A stretch of 64,000 nt of DNA from Bifidobacterium asteroides (GCF_009683175.1 NZ_WKKW01000005.1:1-64000); one strand, 5' to 3'. Counted from the first letter of the stretch, positions 36,389 through 46,611 are shown. Notes: a model not told the origin generated them from the letters alone. Numbers and translations: made by a program.

Positions 36389-39022
36389 TCAGGCCACGAA
36401 GGCGATGGGCGCTGCCAGCTCCTGGCCGGAGGCATCCCGGCGCATGTCCACGTCGGGCAGTTCGACCGGAGAACCGGCTGCGGTGCTGGCGTGCAGGGGC
36501 CAGGCGCCCACCCGGGCCAGCAGCAGGGTGTCCTGTCCCTTCAGGAAGCGTTGGGAGCGCACGCCACCCGTGCCGCGGCCCTTGACCGGATACATCTCCA
36601 GCGGGGTCAACTTGGCCGAGCCGTTCTCGGTGCCGGGCAGGGCCTCGGAGTCGCCGGCCACGGTCAGGACCACGGCCCCGGCCTGGGTGCTCATGCCATC
36701 CTCGCCGGTCTCCTGGTAGGTCCAGCCGATCTCCCCGGCCGGCACGACCGCGAAGGTGGCGACCTGGCAGCCCTGGGCCAGACGGATGCCCGCCATGCCG
36801 GCGGCATTGCGGCCCTGGGGTCGGACCTTGTCCCCGGTGAAGGTCAATAGGCTGGAATCCGAGGAGATGAGCACCATGCGGTCCCCGTCCTGGCAGGGGG
36901 CTGCGAAGACCACCTGGTCGTCATCCTTCAGGTCGATGACCGACCAGGAGTCCATGGTGGTCGGCGACTCGCGGTTCCAGCGCTTGACCGTGCCCAGGCG
37001 TGTGCCCAGGGCCAGAGGTCGGGAGTCGGCCATGTCGATGACGGTGACGGCGTGCTCGTCGGCCTGGGGTTCGGTGCTGGCGGTTCCGCCAAGGAGCTCG
37101 TCAGCCACGATGCCCCCGCTCAGGTTGGGGTTGGCGGTGGCCGGGATCAGCGGCAGGTCGGCCACAGGTGCGGTGATCAGCCGTCCGGCCGTGGTGACCA
37201 GGCCGTAGGTGGCCAGGGTGGTGGTGGCGAATATGGCGATGATCTGGTCGTCGCGCCCCCGGTCCTGGTTGCGCGGGCGGGACCGCCAGGCATCCAGGGC
37301 GCCCGGGGTGCTGCGTGCCAGCAGGCCGGTGGCGCTCATCATGACCGTGCAGGGCTTGTCCTCCATGTGCAGGTCGCCGCCGTCGCCACCGCTGCCGCTT
37401 CCTCCGCCGGCCAGCAGCGCAGCCTGGGAGCCAGCACCCACTTTGCCTGAGGTTTGCTGAGTGGTCTGCTGATCGCCGGCCGCCGACTGCACGGGGGCCA
37501 GGTCACCGGAGGGCTCCTGGTCCAGGATGACCGTGCGCCTGGGCGTGCCCCACTGGGCCACGGCCTGATCCATCTCCTGGATGACGACCCGGTCCAGCTC
37601 GGCCGAGGAGCCCAGAATCCGCTCCAGTTCCTCCAGCTGCTTGTTCAGGTCGTCACGCTCGCCCTCCAGCTCGATCCGGCTCATCTTGGTCAGTCGCCGC
37701 AGCCGCAGGTCAAGAATGTACTGGGCCTGGGTCTGATCCAGGTCGAAGACCGCCATCAGCCTGGTCTTGGCCGCATCCGCATCGTCCGAGCTGCGAATGA
37801 CCTGGATGACCTCGTCGATGTCGACCAGGGCCAGCAGGAGCCCCTCGACCAGGTGCAGACGCTCCAGGGCCTTCTTGCGGCGGAACTCGCTGCGCCGATG
37901 GATGACCGTGCGCCGGTGCTCCACCCAGACCTCCAGCAGCTCCTTGAGCCCCATGGTTCTGGGCCGTCCGTGGACCAGGGCCACGTTGTTGATGGTGAAG
38001 GAGTCCTCCAGGGGCGTGTACTTGAAGAGCTTGCCCAGGACCTTAGCCGGGTCGAATCCCGTCTTGATCTCGATGACCAGGCGGGTCCCGTTGTGGCGAT
38101 CGGTCAGGTCGATGGCGCTGGAGATACCCTCCAGCTTGTGGTTGCGCACCCCATCCGAGATGCGTTCCAGAACCCGCTCTGGGCCCACCATGAAGGGCAG
38201 CTCGGTGACCACGATGGCCTTCTTGCGGGCGGTCACGTTCTCCAGGTGGGTGACGGACCTGGTCACGAAGGCACCCCGGCCGTTCTCGTAGGCCTTGCGG
38301 ATGCCGTCCCGTCCCACGATGATTCCGCCGCCGGGCAGATCCGGACCGGGTACGTAGCGCATGAGCTCGTCCAGGCTTGCGTCCGGGTGGGCCATCAGAT
38401 ACTTGGCGGCGGCCACCACCTCGCCCAGGTTGTGGGTGATCATGTTGGTGGCCATGCCCACGGCGATGCCCGATGCCCCGTTGACCAGCAGGTTGGGGAT
38501 GGCCGAGGGCAGGACTTGGGGCTCCTTGAGCTTGTTGTCGTAGTTGGGGGAGAAGTCCACCGTGTCCTGGTCGATGTCGGCGTTCATGCCCAGAGCCGCC
38601 GGGGCCAGCCTGGCCTCGGTGTAGCGGGAGGCCGCCGGTCCATCGTCCAGGGATCCGAAGTTGCCGTGGCCGTCGACCAGGGGCAGGCGCATGGCGAAGG
38701 GCTGGGCCAGGCGGACCATGGCCTCGTAGATGGATGAGTCGCCATGGGGGTGCAGCTTGCCCATGACCTCGCCCACGGCCCTGGCGGACTTCATGTATGG
38801 GCGGTCGGGGTTGAGGTTCATCTGACCCATCTGGTAGATGATCCGCCGCTGGACCGGCTTGAGTCCGTCACGGGCGTCGGGCAGGGCCCTGGCGTAGATG
38901 ACCGAGTAGGCGTATTCCAGGAAGGACTTGCTCATCTCCTCGTTCAGAGGGGTTTCGACGATGTGCTCCTTGACCTGCCTGGGGTCGTACCCCGCCGCCT
39001 TGCTCCTGCGATGAGTTGCCAT
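36389..39022 (-). CDS. parC: DNA topoisomerase IV subunit A (type IIA topoisomerase cleavage subunit)
   Basis: DNA-cleaving subunit, partner of ParE. The protein is 877 residues. The catalytic tyrosine is Tyr134 in [10 protein letters not shown]. The quinolone-determining segment [10 protein letters not shown] has Ser96 and Glu100, the residues of sensitive enzymes. The C-terminal beta-pinwheel lacks a QRRGGRG GyrA box, which supports topoisomerase IV over gyrase, and it contains a Gly/Ser/Gln-rich loop at about 510-555. The ATG at 39022 is preceded by purine-rich GGAGCAGGAGCTGGAG. It lies convergent to lhr and opposite parE, so the two subunits are transcribed separately. Confidence 0.9.
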   Translation of the reverse strand: MATHRRSKAAGYDPRQVKEHIVETPLNEEMSKSFLEYAYSVIYARALPDARDGLKPVQRRIIYQMGQMNLNPDRPYMKSARAVGEVMGKLHPHGDSSIYEAMVRLAQPFAMRLPLVDGHGNFGSLDDGPAASRYTEARLAPAALGMNADIDQDTVDFSPNYDNKLKEPQVLPSAIPNLLVNGASGIAVGMATNMITHNLGEVVAAAKYLMAHPDASLDELMRYVPGPDLPGGGIIVGRDGIRKAYENGRGAFVTRSVTHLENVTARKKAIVVTELPFMVGPERVLERISDGVRNHKLEGISSAIDLTDRHNGTRLVIEIKTGFDPAKVLGKLFKYTPLEDSFTINNVALVHGRPRTMGLKELLEVWVEHRRTVIHRRSEFRRKKALERLHLVEGLLLALVDIDEVIQVIRSSDDADAAKTRLMAVFDLDQTQAQYILDLRLRRLTKMSRIELEGERDDLNKQLEELERILGSSAELDRVVIQEMDQAVAQWGTPRRTVILDQEPSGDLAPVQSAAGDQQTTQQTSGKVGAGSQAALLAGGGSGSGGDGGDLHMEDKPCTVMMSATGLLARSTPGALDAWRSRPRNQDRGRDDQIIAIFATTTLATYGLVTTAGRLITAPVADLPLIPATANPNLSGGIVADELLGGTASTEPQADEHAVTVIDMADSRPLALGTRLGTVKRWNRESPTTMDSWSVIDLKDDDQVVFAAPCQDGDRMVLISSDSSLLTFTGDKVRPQGRNAAGMAGIRLAQGCQVATFAVVPAGEIGWTYQETGEDGMSTQAGAVVLTVAGDSEALPGTENGSAKLTPLEMYPVKGRGTGGVRSQRFLKGQDTLLLARVGAWPLHASTAAGSPVELPDVDMRRDASGQELAAPIAFVA

Positions 39023-39127
39023 GCTCCAGCTCCTGCTCCTTCACGTTCCGCCTTATGATAACCGGACGGTCCGCCAAAGCATTCACAGCAGGGATGCAGT
39101 GTCGGCCTGGGGTCTGACCGTGCTTGA

Positions 39128-40360
39128 ATGGAAGGCATGGGTCTGGATACACCTGACATGAAGGAACTGCTGCGGCCGAGTCCGCCTATCCGATACGGGG
39201 ACCGGGCGGGGGACAGGCAAGTCGGCGGGGCCAGGCATCTGTCCGCCGTCCTGCCCGCTCTGAGCGCCTGTCTGGGAACGCCCGTGTCCACTGATGTCCA
39301 TCCGTCTGCCAAGACCCTCCAGGAGGCCCTGGGACTGCCGGAAGCCCGGTCGGTGGTCGTCGTCCTGGTGGACGGCCTGGGATTCTGGAACCTGGTCAGC
39401 CGCCAGGGCCATGTGCCCTACCTGCGCTCGCTGCTGTCCGAGCCCATCAACCAGCGTCCCCTCTACACCAGCCTGCCCTCGACGACCGTGGCGGCCATGG
39501 GGGTCTTCGGCACCGGAACCAGCCCTGGACTGACCGGCATGACCGGCTACACCCAGCTGAATCCGGACACCGGCCAGCTGGGCCAGATGATCCAGTTCAG
39601 GGGGGCCCAGGACCCGGAGCGCCTGCAGCGCCGCCCCACGGTCTTCGAGACCCTCCAGGCGCAGGGTGTCCGGGTGACCTCGTCGGGTATGCCGCGTTTT
39701 CGTAATTCCGCCCTGACACGGGCTGCTCTGCGCGGCGGGGAGTACCTGGCCCACAACCACTCCCGTCAGCGTCTCCTGGCCGCCTGCGAGGCTGCCCGCA
39801 AGCCGGGGCTGACCTACCTCTATATCCGCGATGTGGACAAGGTGGGCCACCACAGCGGTTGGGAGGGCGAGGAGTGGGTGGCCGCCCTCGAAGCGACCGA
39901 TGCACAGCTGGCCGAGCTTCATCGCCGCCTGCCCGCCGGGACGCTGACGGTGATCGTGGCCGATCACGGCATGGTCGAGGCTGATCCGGACCAGCGCATC
40001 GACATCGCCCATGACCCGGAGCTGAACCAGGATGTGCGACTGGTGGGCGGTGAGCCCAGGGCGGTCATGCTTTACCTGGACCAGGGGGCGGATCCCCAGG
40101 TGGTGGCTGCACGCTGGCACCAGCGTCTGGGGGAGCGGGCCTGGGTGCTGACCCGGGATCAGGCCATCCAAGGGGGCATCTTCGGCCCTGTGGACACCCG
40201 GGTTCGACCCATGATCGGCGACCTTCTGGTTCTGGCCGGCGACCAGGTCACCCTGGTGAATTCCGCAGATCAGACTGATGCTGCGACCAGACTGCCTGGT
40301 GTGCATGGCTCATGGACCCGTCTGGAGACGCAGATCCCCTGTCTGATCGATCTGGTCTGA
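39128..40360 (+). CDS. Alkaline phosphatase superfamily protein (nucleotide pyrophosphatase/phosphodiesterase-like)
   Basis: Metal-dependent hydrolase of 410 residues, with no signal peptide, so probably cytoplasmic. The metal-binding Asp82 is in VVVVLVDGLGFW. The presumed Thr nucleophile is in TSLPSTTVAAMG (Thr119 or 120). Further metal ligands are in YIRDVDKVGHHSG and VIVADHGMVE. The architecture matches the type I phosphodiesterase/nucleotide pyrophosphatase family. Substrate unknown. The start is uncertain: ATGs at 39128, 39137 and 39158 are all in frame with weak ribosome sites. It is divergent from parC and convergent with sepH, a position such genes also hold in other actinobacteria. 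Confidence 0.85.
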   Translation: MEGMGLDTPDMKELLRPSPPIRYGDRAGDRQVGGARHLSAVLPALSACLGTPVSTDVHPSAKTLQEALGLPEARSVVVVLVDGLGFWNLVSRQGHVPYLRSLLSEPINQRPLYTSLPSTTVAAMGVFGTGTSPGLTGMTGYTQLNPDTGQLGQMIQFRGAQDPERLQRRPTVFETLQAQGVRVTSSGMPRFRNSALTRAALRGGEYLAHNHSRQRLLAACEAARKPGLTYLYIRDVDKVGHHSGWEGEEWVAALEATDAQLAELHRRLPAGTLTVIVADHGMVEADPDQRIDIAHDPELNQDVRLVGGEPRAVMLYLDQGADPQVVAARWHQRLGERAWVLTRDQAIQGGIFGPVDTRVRPMIGDLLVLAGDQVTLVNSADQTDAATRLPGVHGSWTRLETQIPCLIDLV

Positions 40361-40374
40361 CTACTTGCCTCTGA

Positions 40375-41433
40375 CTACTTGCCGAAGAGGATCTCGTCCC
40401 AGCTGGGTACGGCCGACCGCCCGGAGTGCTTTTTGGCCCGCTTGCCGCGGCGGCCCTCCCTGGTCTCGTCCTCCTGCTCATCCTGACCGGCATCATCGCC
40501 TTGTTCCGGCTCCTGGCTCTGCCCATGGTTCTGTACGGGCAGGACCATGGTGGATTCATTGTCTCGGATGGGAGGATGCTCGGCCGTGTCGGGGTCCTCG
40601 GTCAGTTCCGCACTGGGGTGGCTGGGCTTTCGCTCGGCTGTCCGCTCCTGGCCTTCCTTGGGCTTGCCATAGAGCCAGGCTGTGAGTGCCGCCTGGCGCT
40701 CGCCGTCCTCCTGGTCGTCCGAACCACGGTCCTCTTCCCCGATTCGGGCAAGGGCATCCTCCTGGTTTGGAGGTCGCCTGTCGGTCTGGTCGTCGATCTC
40801 TTCGGCGGGACCCTGGTCCCAGCCGGGACGCTCCTGGCCATGGTCGTCTGCGGAATCGTCCAGCAGCATCCTGGCCGCCCCGTTCATGCAGGTCACGGTG
40901 TTGTCATGCATGTTCCAGGCCCAGCGGGCGTTGAAGATCCGCTTGTCCAGCGTAAACACGCCGTTGATGTTCCAGGGTTCGTACCCTCGTCTGGTGGCCT
41001 GCCAGGAAACCTGTGACAGGCTGACCCCGGCACGGGCCAGCACCTTGCCGATCAGTTCCTGGTAGTTTCGCCCTCCCGACCCCTTGGGCGCCGGCATGGT
41101 CAGGAACTGCTCGATGGCGTACTTCTTTTCGGTCTCCACCGGGGCCGCGAAACGCCGTACCAGCGCTTCGTTGACAGCGTATTGCTGAGCCACCTGCTCC
41201 GGGCGGGCGCCTGCGCGCACAGCAGCCTGAATGGCTGAGACAGGCAGTGGCTTGGACTTGCCGGTCTGGGGGTCCACGTCCTCTTCCTCCTTGACCTGCT
41301 TGGCCTCAAGAATGGCGCGATCAAGCGCATCGTCGACCCTTACGGCGAAGTGCCGGTGGTCACAGACGAAGACCAGATCGCCCCTGTCGTCGACATGGTC
41401 AAAGCTGGCCACCCTGGTCCCATTCTCAGACAT
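40375..41433 (-). CDS. sepH: Septation protein SepH (DUF3071)
   Basis: Actinobacterial cell-division protein; the Streptomyces and mycobacterial homologues bind FtsZ and promote filament assembly. The protein is 352 residues. The conserved N-terminal DUF3071 domain (about 1-190) includes FAVRVDDALDRAI, the helix-turn-helix-like PVSAIQAAVRAGARPEQVA, and YEPWNINGVFTLDKRIFNARWAWN. The C-terminal half is disordered and acidic, ending in a basic patch and the conserved-looking PSWDEILFGK. It is divergent from the DUF4193-dut genes; that grouping is typical of the phylum. Confidence 0.92.
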   Translation of the reverse strand: MSENGTRVASFDHVDDRGDLVFVCDHRHFAVRVDDALDRAILEAKQVKEEEDVDPQTGKSKPLPVSAIQAAVRAGARPEQVAQQYAVNEALVRRFAAPVETEKKYAIEQFLTMPAPKGSGGRNYQELIGKVLARAGVSLSQVSWQATRRGYEPWNINGVFTLDKRIFNARWAWNMHDNTVTCMNGAARMLLDDSADDHGQERPGWDQGPAEEIDDQTDRRPPNQEDALARIGEEDRGSDDQEDGERQAALTAWLYGKPKEGQERTAERKPSHPSAELTEDPDTAEHPPIRDNESTMVLPVQNHGQSQEPEQGDDAGQDEQEDETREGRRGKRAKKHSGRSAVPSWDEILFGK

Positions 41434-41600
41434 GCACGCCCCTATCCTCTTACGGTTCCTTTACACGGCCTTAGGTATTTCCATTGTGCCCTACGGTTGG
41501 TATTTTACGTGCTTTTGAAATCGTGTATCCTATGCGCAGTACATATCGTGTGAAATGACCGGCATACGAGGTGGCTGGTCGAACAAGGAAAGGGTACACG

Positions 41601-41894
41601 ATGGCACAGGATTACGATACCCCGCGCGACAAGGACGAAGACGAGGAATCCCTGCAGGAGCTTGGCAAAAACGGCCAGGATGCCGGGGCTGACCTTGACG
41701 ACGACGAGAACGCCATCGCCGAGGACTACGAGCTGCCTGGCGCCGACCTGAGCAATGAGGACTCTTCGGTGACCGTCATCCCCATGCAGGGCGATGAATT
41801 CATCTGCTCCAACTGCTTCCTGGTCAAGCACCGGAGCCAGCTGGCCTACACCACCCCCGACGGCAAGCCCGTCTGCAAGGAGTGCGCCGCCTGA
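41601..41894 (+). CDS. DUF4193 family zinc-ribbon-like protein
   Basis: 97-residue protein of an actinobacterial family. The N-terminal two thirds are strongly acidic (DKDEDEESLQELG, DLDDDENAIAEDYELPG). The C-terminal third carries two Cys pairs, CSNC and CKEC, spaced like a zinc ribbon, with the conserved GDEFICSNCFLVKHRSQLA. GAAAGGG lies 6 nt before the ATG at 41601. Its stop overlaps the dut start (TGATG), so the two are translationally coupled. Function unknown; the family is very well conserved beside dut. Confidence 0.9.
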   Translation: MAQDYDTPRDKDEDEESLQELGKNGQDAGADLDDDENAIAEDYELPGADLSNEDSSVTVIPMQGDEFICSNCFLVKHRSQLAYTTPDGKPVCKECAA

Positions 41895-42358
41895 TGGCCT
41901 ATGACGAGTCCTACAACGAGCCTGAAACGGTCGAGGTCCTGTTCCAGTCCCTGGATGGGGCCGAGGTGCCGGAATACGCCATGCCCGGCGATGCGGGGGC
42001 CGATCTGCGAGCCAGTGTGGCTGTGGATCTGGCCCCCTTCCAGCGGGCCTTGGTGCCCACGGGAGTGGCGCTGGCCCTGCCCAACGGCTACGTCGGCCTG
42101 GTTCATCCACGCTCGGGGCTGGCGGTCAAAATGGGGGTGACCGTGCTCAACGCGCCCGGGACCATCGATGCCGGCTACCGGGGCGAAATCAAGGTGCCGC
42201 TGATCAACCTGGATCCGCATGAGTCGGTCCACTTCGAACCCGGGGAGCGCATCGCACAGCTGGTCATCCAGCGCTACGTGCAGGCCCGTTTCGTGCCCGC
42301 CGAACGCCTGCCCGGCTCGGTGCGTTCGGATGGCGGATTCGGCTCGACCGGCCGCTGA
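41894..42358 (+). CDS. dut: Deoxyuridine 5'-triphosphate nucleotidohydrolase (dUTPase)
   Basis: Hydrolyses dUTP to dUMP and pyrophosphate, keeping uracil out of DNA and feeding thymidylate synthesis. The protein is 154 residues and trimeric in the family. All five motifs are visible: PGDAGADLRA, PTGVALALP, HPRSGLAVKMGVTVLNAPGTID with the uracil-pocket Tyr in AGYRGE, PGERIAQLVIQ and the C-terminal RSDGGFGSTGR that closes over the substrate. The start ATG shares its first base with the DUF4193 stop codon. An upstream GTG at 41882 is in frame but would overlap further. Confidence 0.97.
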   Translation: MAYDESYNEPETVEVLFQSLDGAEVPEYAMPGDAGADLRASVAVDLAPFQRALVPTGVALALPNGYVGLVHPRSGLAVKMGVTVLNAPGTIDAGYRGEIKVPLINLDPHESVHFEPGERIAQLVIQRYVQARFVPAERLPGSVRSDGGFGSTGR

Positions 42359-42441
42359 GGCACCCTTCGGACACGGGCGGCCTGAATGGGCCAGACGCAA
42401 GTGTAGGATTGGTGCATTATATCAGGACATTGGAGGCTTGA

Positions 42442-44802
42442 ATGGTCACTCAGGAGGGCAGCGTCTGTAGCAATGATGTCGGCGATCAGGCCCCTTCCGG
42501 CCTGTCCTCCAGAGCCTTGGGCTGCGAGGTCAGCGACGACCCGCTCAACCCCCTGATGCCCATCTGGGAGATTTGCTCCGCTCATCATCCCGATGAAGAT
42601 CTGTCCATGCTTCAGCGCGCCTATGACCGGGCCGTGGTTCAGCATGCCGACCAGAGGCGCAAGTCCGGCGAGCCTTACATCATCCATCCACTGGCTGTGG
42701 CCCAGATTCTGGCAGACCTGGGCATGGGGCCCACAGTGGTTTCGGCCGGTCTGTTGCACGACACCGTGGAGGACACCGACTACACCCTGGAGCAGTGCAG
42801 GGACGAGTTCGGCGACACGGTGGCCGGTCTGGTGGACGGGGTCACCAAAATATCCAAGATGGACTACGGCGATTCGGCTCAGGCCGAGACCATCCGCAAG
42901 ATGATCGTGGCCATGAGCCGGGATGTGCGCGTTCTGGTGGTCAAGCTGGCCGACCGGGTCCACAACGCACGCACCTGGCGCTATGTCAAGGCTTCATCGG
43001 CACAGCGCAAGGCCCGCGAGACCCTGGATGTCTATGCGCCCCTTGCCAACCGGCTGGGTATGAACGCCATCAAGACCGAGCTGGAAGAGCTCAGCTTCAA
43101 GACCCTCTATCCCAAGATCTACAACGAGATCGTGGTCCTGGTCTCCCGCAGGGCCGGCCAGCGCGAGGTCTACCTGAAGCAGATCCTGGACGAGATTCAC
43201 GAGGATCTGGACGCCCAGGGCATCAAGGCCCAGGTGACGGGTCGGCCCAAGGACTACTTCAGCATTTACCAGAAGATGATTGTGCGCGGGCACGATTTCG
43301 CCAACATCTACGACCTGGTCGGTGTGCGCATCATCGTGGATACCATTCGTGACTGCTATGCGGCCCTGGGTGCCGTCCATGCCCGGTGGAGCCCGGTGCC
43401 CGGGCGGTTCAAGGACTACATCGCCATGCCCAAGACCAACCGCTACCAGTCCCTGCACACCACGGTGGTGGGACCTGGCGGCAAGCCGGTCGAGATCCAG
43501 ATCCGCACCTGGCAGATGCACCGTCGTGCCGAGTTCGGCATCGCCGCCCACTGGAAGTACAAGGAGAACGGGTCTGCCGGTCGCGAGCTGTCCCAGCCTG
43601 ACAAGTCCGATGTCAAGCGTGAGCGCCAGGAGGGGGAGCTGAGCCAGGAGGACAACCTGACCTGGATTCAGCAGCTGGCCGACTGGACCAGCGAGACTCC
43701 TGACTCCAACGAGTTCCTGGGCTCCCTGAAGGACGATCTGGGCGCAGCCGAGGTCTATGTGTTCACGCCCAAGGGCAAAATCATCTCCCTGCCGGCTGAT
43801 TCGACTCCGGTGGACTTCGCCTATGCCGTTCACACCGAGGTGGGCCACAGAACCATGGGCGCGCGCGTCAACGGCCGTCTGGTCCCCCTGGACACCAAGC
43901 TGCGCAACGGGGACACGGTTGAGATTCTGACCAGCAAATCGGACACCGATGGGCCCTCCCGCGACTGGCTCAGCTTTGCCAAGAGCCCCCGAGCCCGCAG
44001 CAAGATCCGTCAGTGGTTCAGTAAGGAACGCCGTTCGGAGACCATTGAGGAGGGCAAGGACGAGCTGATCCGCGCCATGCGCAAGCGGAACCTGCCCGTG
44101 GCCACCCTGCTTACCCCTGAAGCCATGGTGGGAGCCGCCGACGAACTCAACTATCCCAATGAGAAGGCGGTCTACGCCGCCATTGGCGATGGACAGGTCT
44201 CCACCCAGAACGTGATCTCCCGGCTGGTTCACGATGCCGGCCGTTCAGCCCTCGAGGATGAGGTCGAGCAGGAGGCCATTCCCCTGCAGCGGGTCACCAA
44301 GTCCAGTCGGCCGGAGACCTCCCAGGGAATCTCGGTCAAGGGCGTGGACGATGTCTGGGTCAAGCTGGCCCGTTGTTGCACTCCGGTGCCGGGAGACCCC
44401 ATCACCGGATTCATCACCCGCAACCAGGGCGTCTCGGTTCACCGGTCCGACTGCCAGAATCTTCTGGATCTGCGCAAGAAGCAGCCAGAACGGATCATCG
44501 AGGTCTCCTGGACGGGCAAACAGGGCACCTTCATGGTCCAGATCCAGGTGGAGGCCCTGGACCGGCCCCACCTGCTATCCGACATCACCCAGGTACTGTC
44601 CGACCATGGCGTCAATATCCTGTCGGGCAGCCAGTCCACTGGCCGGGACAGGGTGGCGGTCAGCCAGTTCGTCTTTGAGATGGGCGACCCCCAGCATCTG
44701 AACACCCTCCTGTCGGCTGTCAGGAAGATCGACGGGGTCTTCGATGCCTACCGGCTGACCGGGGCCAAGGGCTCGACCAGTCCCCATATGCGGGCCATCT
44801 GA
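42442..44802 (+). CDS. rel: Bifunctional (p)ppGpp synthetase/hydrolase Rel
   Basis: Ribosome-associated stringent-response enzyme that makes and degrades (p)ppGpp. The protein is 786 residues. The HD hydrolase domain is intact (HPLAVAQIL, HDTVEDT). The synthetase domain has RFKDYIAMPKTNRYQSLHTTV and VEIQIRT. A TGS domain (VFTPKGKIISLPADSTPVDFAYAVHT) and a C-terminal ACT domain (VQIQVEALDRPHLLSDI) complete the long form. TGGAGG (42431-42436) is 5 nt before the ATG. It sits 83 bp after dut in the conserved actinobacterial order. Together with the small synthetase at 3929 it gives the cell two alarmone sources and at least one hydrolase. Confidence 0.97.
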   Translation: MVTQEGSVCSNDVGDQAPSGLSSRALGCEVSDDPLNPLMPIWEICSAHHPDEDLSMLQRAYDRAVVQHADQRRKSGEPYIIHPLAVAQILADLGMGPTVVSAGLLHDTVEDTDYTLEQCRDEFGDTVAGLVDGVTKISKMDYGDSAQAETIRKMIVAMSRDVRVLVVKLADRVHNARTWRYVKASSAQRKARETLDVYAPLANRLGMNAIKTELEELSFKTLYPKIYNEIVVLVSRRAGQREVYLKQILDEIHEDLDAQGIKAQVTGRPKDYFSIYQKMIVRGHDFANIYDLVGVRIIVDTIRDCYAALGAVHARWSPVPGRFKDYIAMPKTNRYQSLHTTVVGPGGKPVEIQIRTWQMHRRAEFGIAAHWKYKENGSAGRELSQPDKSDVKRERQEGELSQEDNLTWIQQLADWTSETPDSNEFLGSLKDDLGAAEVYVFTPKGKIISLPADSTPVDFAYAVHTEVGHRTMGARVNGRLVPLDTKLRNGDTVEILTSKSDTDGPSRDWLSFAKSPRARSKIRQWFSKERRSETIEEGKDELIRAMRKRNLPVATLLTPEAMVGAADELNYPNEKAVYAAIGDGQVSTQNVISRLVHDAGRSALEDEVEQEAIPLQRVTKSSRPETSQGISVKGVDDVWVKLARCCTPVPGDPITGFITRNQGVSVHRSDCQNLLDLRKKQPERIIEVSWTGKQGTFMVQIQVEALDRPHLLSDITQVLSDHGVNILSGSQSTGRDRVAVSQFVFEMGDPQHLNTLLSAVRKIDGVFDAYRLTGAKGSTSPHMRAI

Positions 44803-44914
44803 CCTTCCCCTGCACCCCTGCAATTACCACTTTGTCAGCTTTCCCTCCAGACTCCTGCGACGGCCTCCTTCATATTGTTCTGTCGAAGTGATCGATTGCT
44901 TTCAGCCTTGATAA

Positions 44915-44934
44915 TTCGCCTGGCCAAAGGCGAA
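44915..44934. terminator. Hairpin downstream of rel
   Basis: TTCGCC (44915-44920) and GGCGAA (44929-44934) form a 6-bp stem with an 8-nt loop, followed by AAGACGG. It is weak as a terminator and could act on either strand. Confidence 0.35.
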
Positions 44935-44964
44935 AAGACGGTTATCAACGGCGGTTACAGAAGA

Positions 44965-44995
44965 ACCCCCGCTGGTCAATGACCAGGCCGGGGGT
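44965..44995 (-). terminator. Rho-independent terminator of the DUF349 gene
   Basis: A long GC-rich hairpin (ACCCCCGGCCTGGTC pairing with GACCAGCGGGGGT, one bulge, AAT-type loop) is followed on the minus strand by TTCTTCTG. It lies 20 bp after the stop of the DUF349 gene. Confidence 0.75.
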
Positions 44996-45015
44996 CCAAG
45001 CTGAAACGGCTGCGA

Positions 45016-46527
45016 TCAGCGCACGGCGTTCATCCACTGCTCCTTGGTGGCCTTCTCGGCCTCCAATTCCTGCTTCTTGGACGGATCCTGCTCGGCGGCG
45101 ATCCGCCGGTCCAGATCCTTAAGCTGGGCGGTCAGCTGCTGCTCGAAACTGGAGACTCGGGCATCGGCTTCGGGGTCGGACTGGTTCCAAGCGGCATCCT
45201 CAACGGCCTTGATCTGCCGGTCCACGGCATCCATTCTGCCCTCGATTCGACGCACGTCGTCACGGGGAACGAAGCCAATGGCGTCCCATTCCTCCTGGAT
45301 CTTGGCCAGTTCCTGCCGGGCCTGCTTGGCGGCCTTGGTGTCTTTGACGGGTAGCAGGGCCTCGGCCTTGGCCACCAGAGCCTCCTTCTTGGTCAGGTTC
45401 TCGCGCTCGTTGACCGAGGTCTTGTCGCGGTCGGCCTGACGGGCGTTGAAGAAGACATCCGCGGCCTGGCGAAAGCGAGCCCATAGAGCATCGTCATCCT
45501 GACGTCCTGCACGTCCGGCCTGCTTCCAGCGGTCCATGAGCTCGTTGAACTGATGGGAAGTGGGTCCCCAGTCGGTTGAGTCCTTGATCTGGTCGGCCTC
45601 AGCGATGATCTCCTCCTTGATCCGCTTGGTCTCGGACCGCTGGGCGTCCCGCTGCTGGGCCCACTTGCGGCGGGCCTGGTTGAAGGTGGTGCGGGCTGAG
45701 GAGAAGCGCTTCCAGAGTGCGTCCGCGTCGGCCTTGTCGATGCGGATGGTGGTGCGCTGGTGGTGTTGCCACTGCTCGAAGAGTGAACGGAACTTGTCCG
45801 CTGTGGAACGCCAATTGGTGGAGTCGCCCAGGGAGGCGGCCAGGTCTTCGGCCTTCTCCACGATGGCTGTCCGCTCCTTGATGGCCTTGGCCATCGCGTC
45901 CTTGCGGGCCTGCGCCAGCTCGGCCTTGCGGGCCTGCCCCTGTTCGGCCAGCTGGTCCAGCTGCGTGCGCAGGGCGGCCAGGTCACCGACTGCCTCTGGC
46001 TGGCTGGTCTCCTCCTTGAGGGAGGCTATGGACTCGTCGATTTCGTGGGCCTTGATCTTGGGGCTGCGCAACCGGGATGCGAAGAGATTCAGCTTCTCCT
46101 TGAGGTCCAGGTATCGGCGGGCATAAAGATTGAGGGCCTCCTTGGCATCAGCGTTGGGGAACTGGCCTACCTGGCGCTCCTTGTCGCCCTCGCGGACGAA
46201 TACGTTGCCCTGCTCGTCCACCCGGCCGAAGGCTTCTGCCTTGTCGATCTCCTCCTGGCTATAGGTGGGGGCGGCTGGAGCGGCCTTGACGTGAGGTGCC
46301 TTGTGGGCCAGAGCAGCAGGGGAAGGAACCGCCTTGGGCTTGGGTGCAACAGGTGCAGGCTTTGGCTCAGCCGGTACCGGTGTGCTCTGGGTGGGCGCAT
46401 CCTCAGTAGAAGCGGTCTGTCCGGCTTCGGGTGTCGTCGCAGCGGCGACCTGGCCCTCCGCGTCCGCGGTGTGCTCCTCCTGCGGTGTCGAGGTGTTCTC
46501 GGGTGTGATGGCGGTGTTGTCGGCCAT
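45016..46527 (-). CDS. DUF349 repeat protein
   Basis: 503-residue, largely helical protein. A Pro/Ala/Thr-rich acidic N-terminus (about 1-85) is followed by a short domain containing GRVDEQGNVFVREGDKERQVG. Several DUF349 repeats then follow, marked by W-x3-x-F-x3-W signatures such as FRSLFEQWQHH, ALWKRFSSARTTFN, FNELMDRWKQAGR and ALWARFRQAADVFFNAR. There is no signal peptide or membrane helix. The ATG at 46527 has AAGGAG 6 nt upstream. The molecular function of DUF349 is not established. It is transcribed divergently from hisS. Confidence 0.87.
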   Translation of the reverse strand: MADNTAITPENTSTPQEEHTADAEGQVAAATTPEAGQTASTEDAPTQSTPVPAEPKPAPVAPKPKAVPSPAALAHKAPHVKAAPAAPTYSQEEIDKAEAFGRVDEQGNVFVREGDKERQVGQFPNADAKEALNLYARRYLDLKEKLNLFASRLRSPKIKAHEIDESIASLKEETSQPEAVGDLAALRTQLDQLAEQGQARKAELAQARKDAMAKAIKERTAIVEKAEDLAASLGDSTNWRSTADKFRSLFEQWQHHQRTTIRIDKADADALWKRFSSARTTFNQARRKWAQQRDAQRSETKRIKEEIIAEADQIKDSTDWGPTSHQFNELMDRWKQAGRAGRQDDDALWARFRQAADVFFNARQADRDKTSVNERENLTKKEALVAKAEALLPVKDTKAAKQARQELAKIQEEWDAIGFVPRDDVRRIEGRMDAVDRQIKAVEDAAWNQSDPEADARVSSFEQQLTAQLKDLDRRIAAEQDPSKKQELEAEKATKEQWMNAVR

Positions 46528-46593
46528 GGCCAGCTCCTTAGGCTTGTGTGTTGGAGAGATCGCAAAATATGGCAATACCATTTTCCTTGACCT

Positions 46594-46606
46594 CCTATAG
46601 TATAGG
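46594..46606. promoter_or_regulatory. Palindromic -10 region shared by hisS and the DUF349 gene
   Basis: CCTATA-G-TATAGG is a 13-bp perfect inverted repeat containing -10-like TATAGT on the plus strand (46596-46601) and TATACT on the minus strand. The hisS ATG is only 10 nt after the plus-strand box, so that transcript would be nearly leaderless. The overlap means the two promoters probably compete for polymerase. Confidence 0.55.
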
Positions 46607-46611
46607 TTCTT

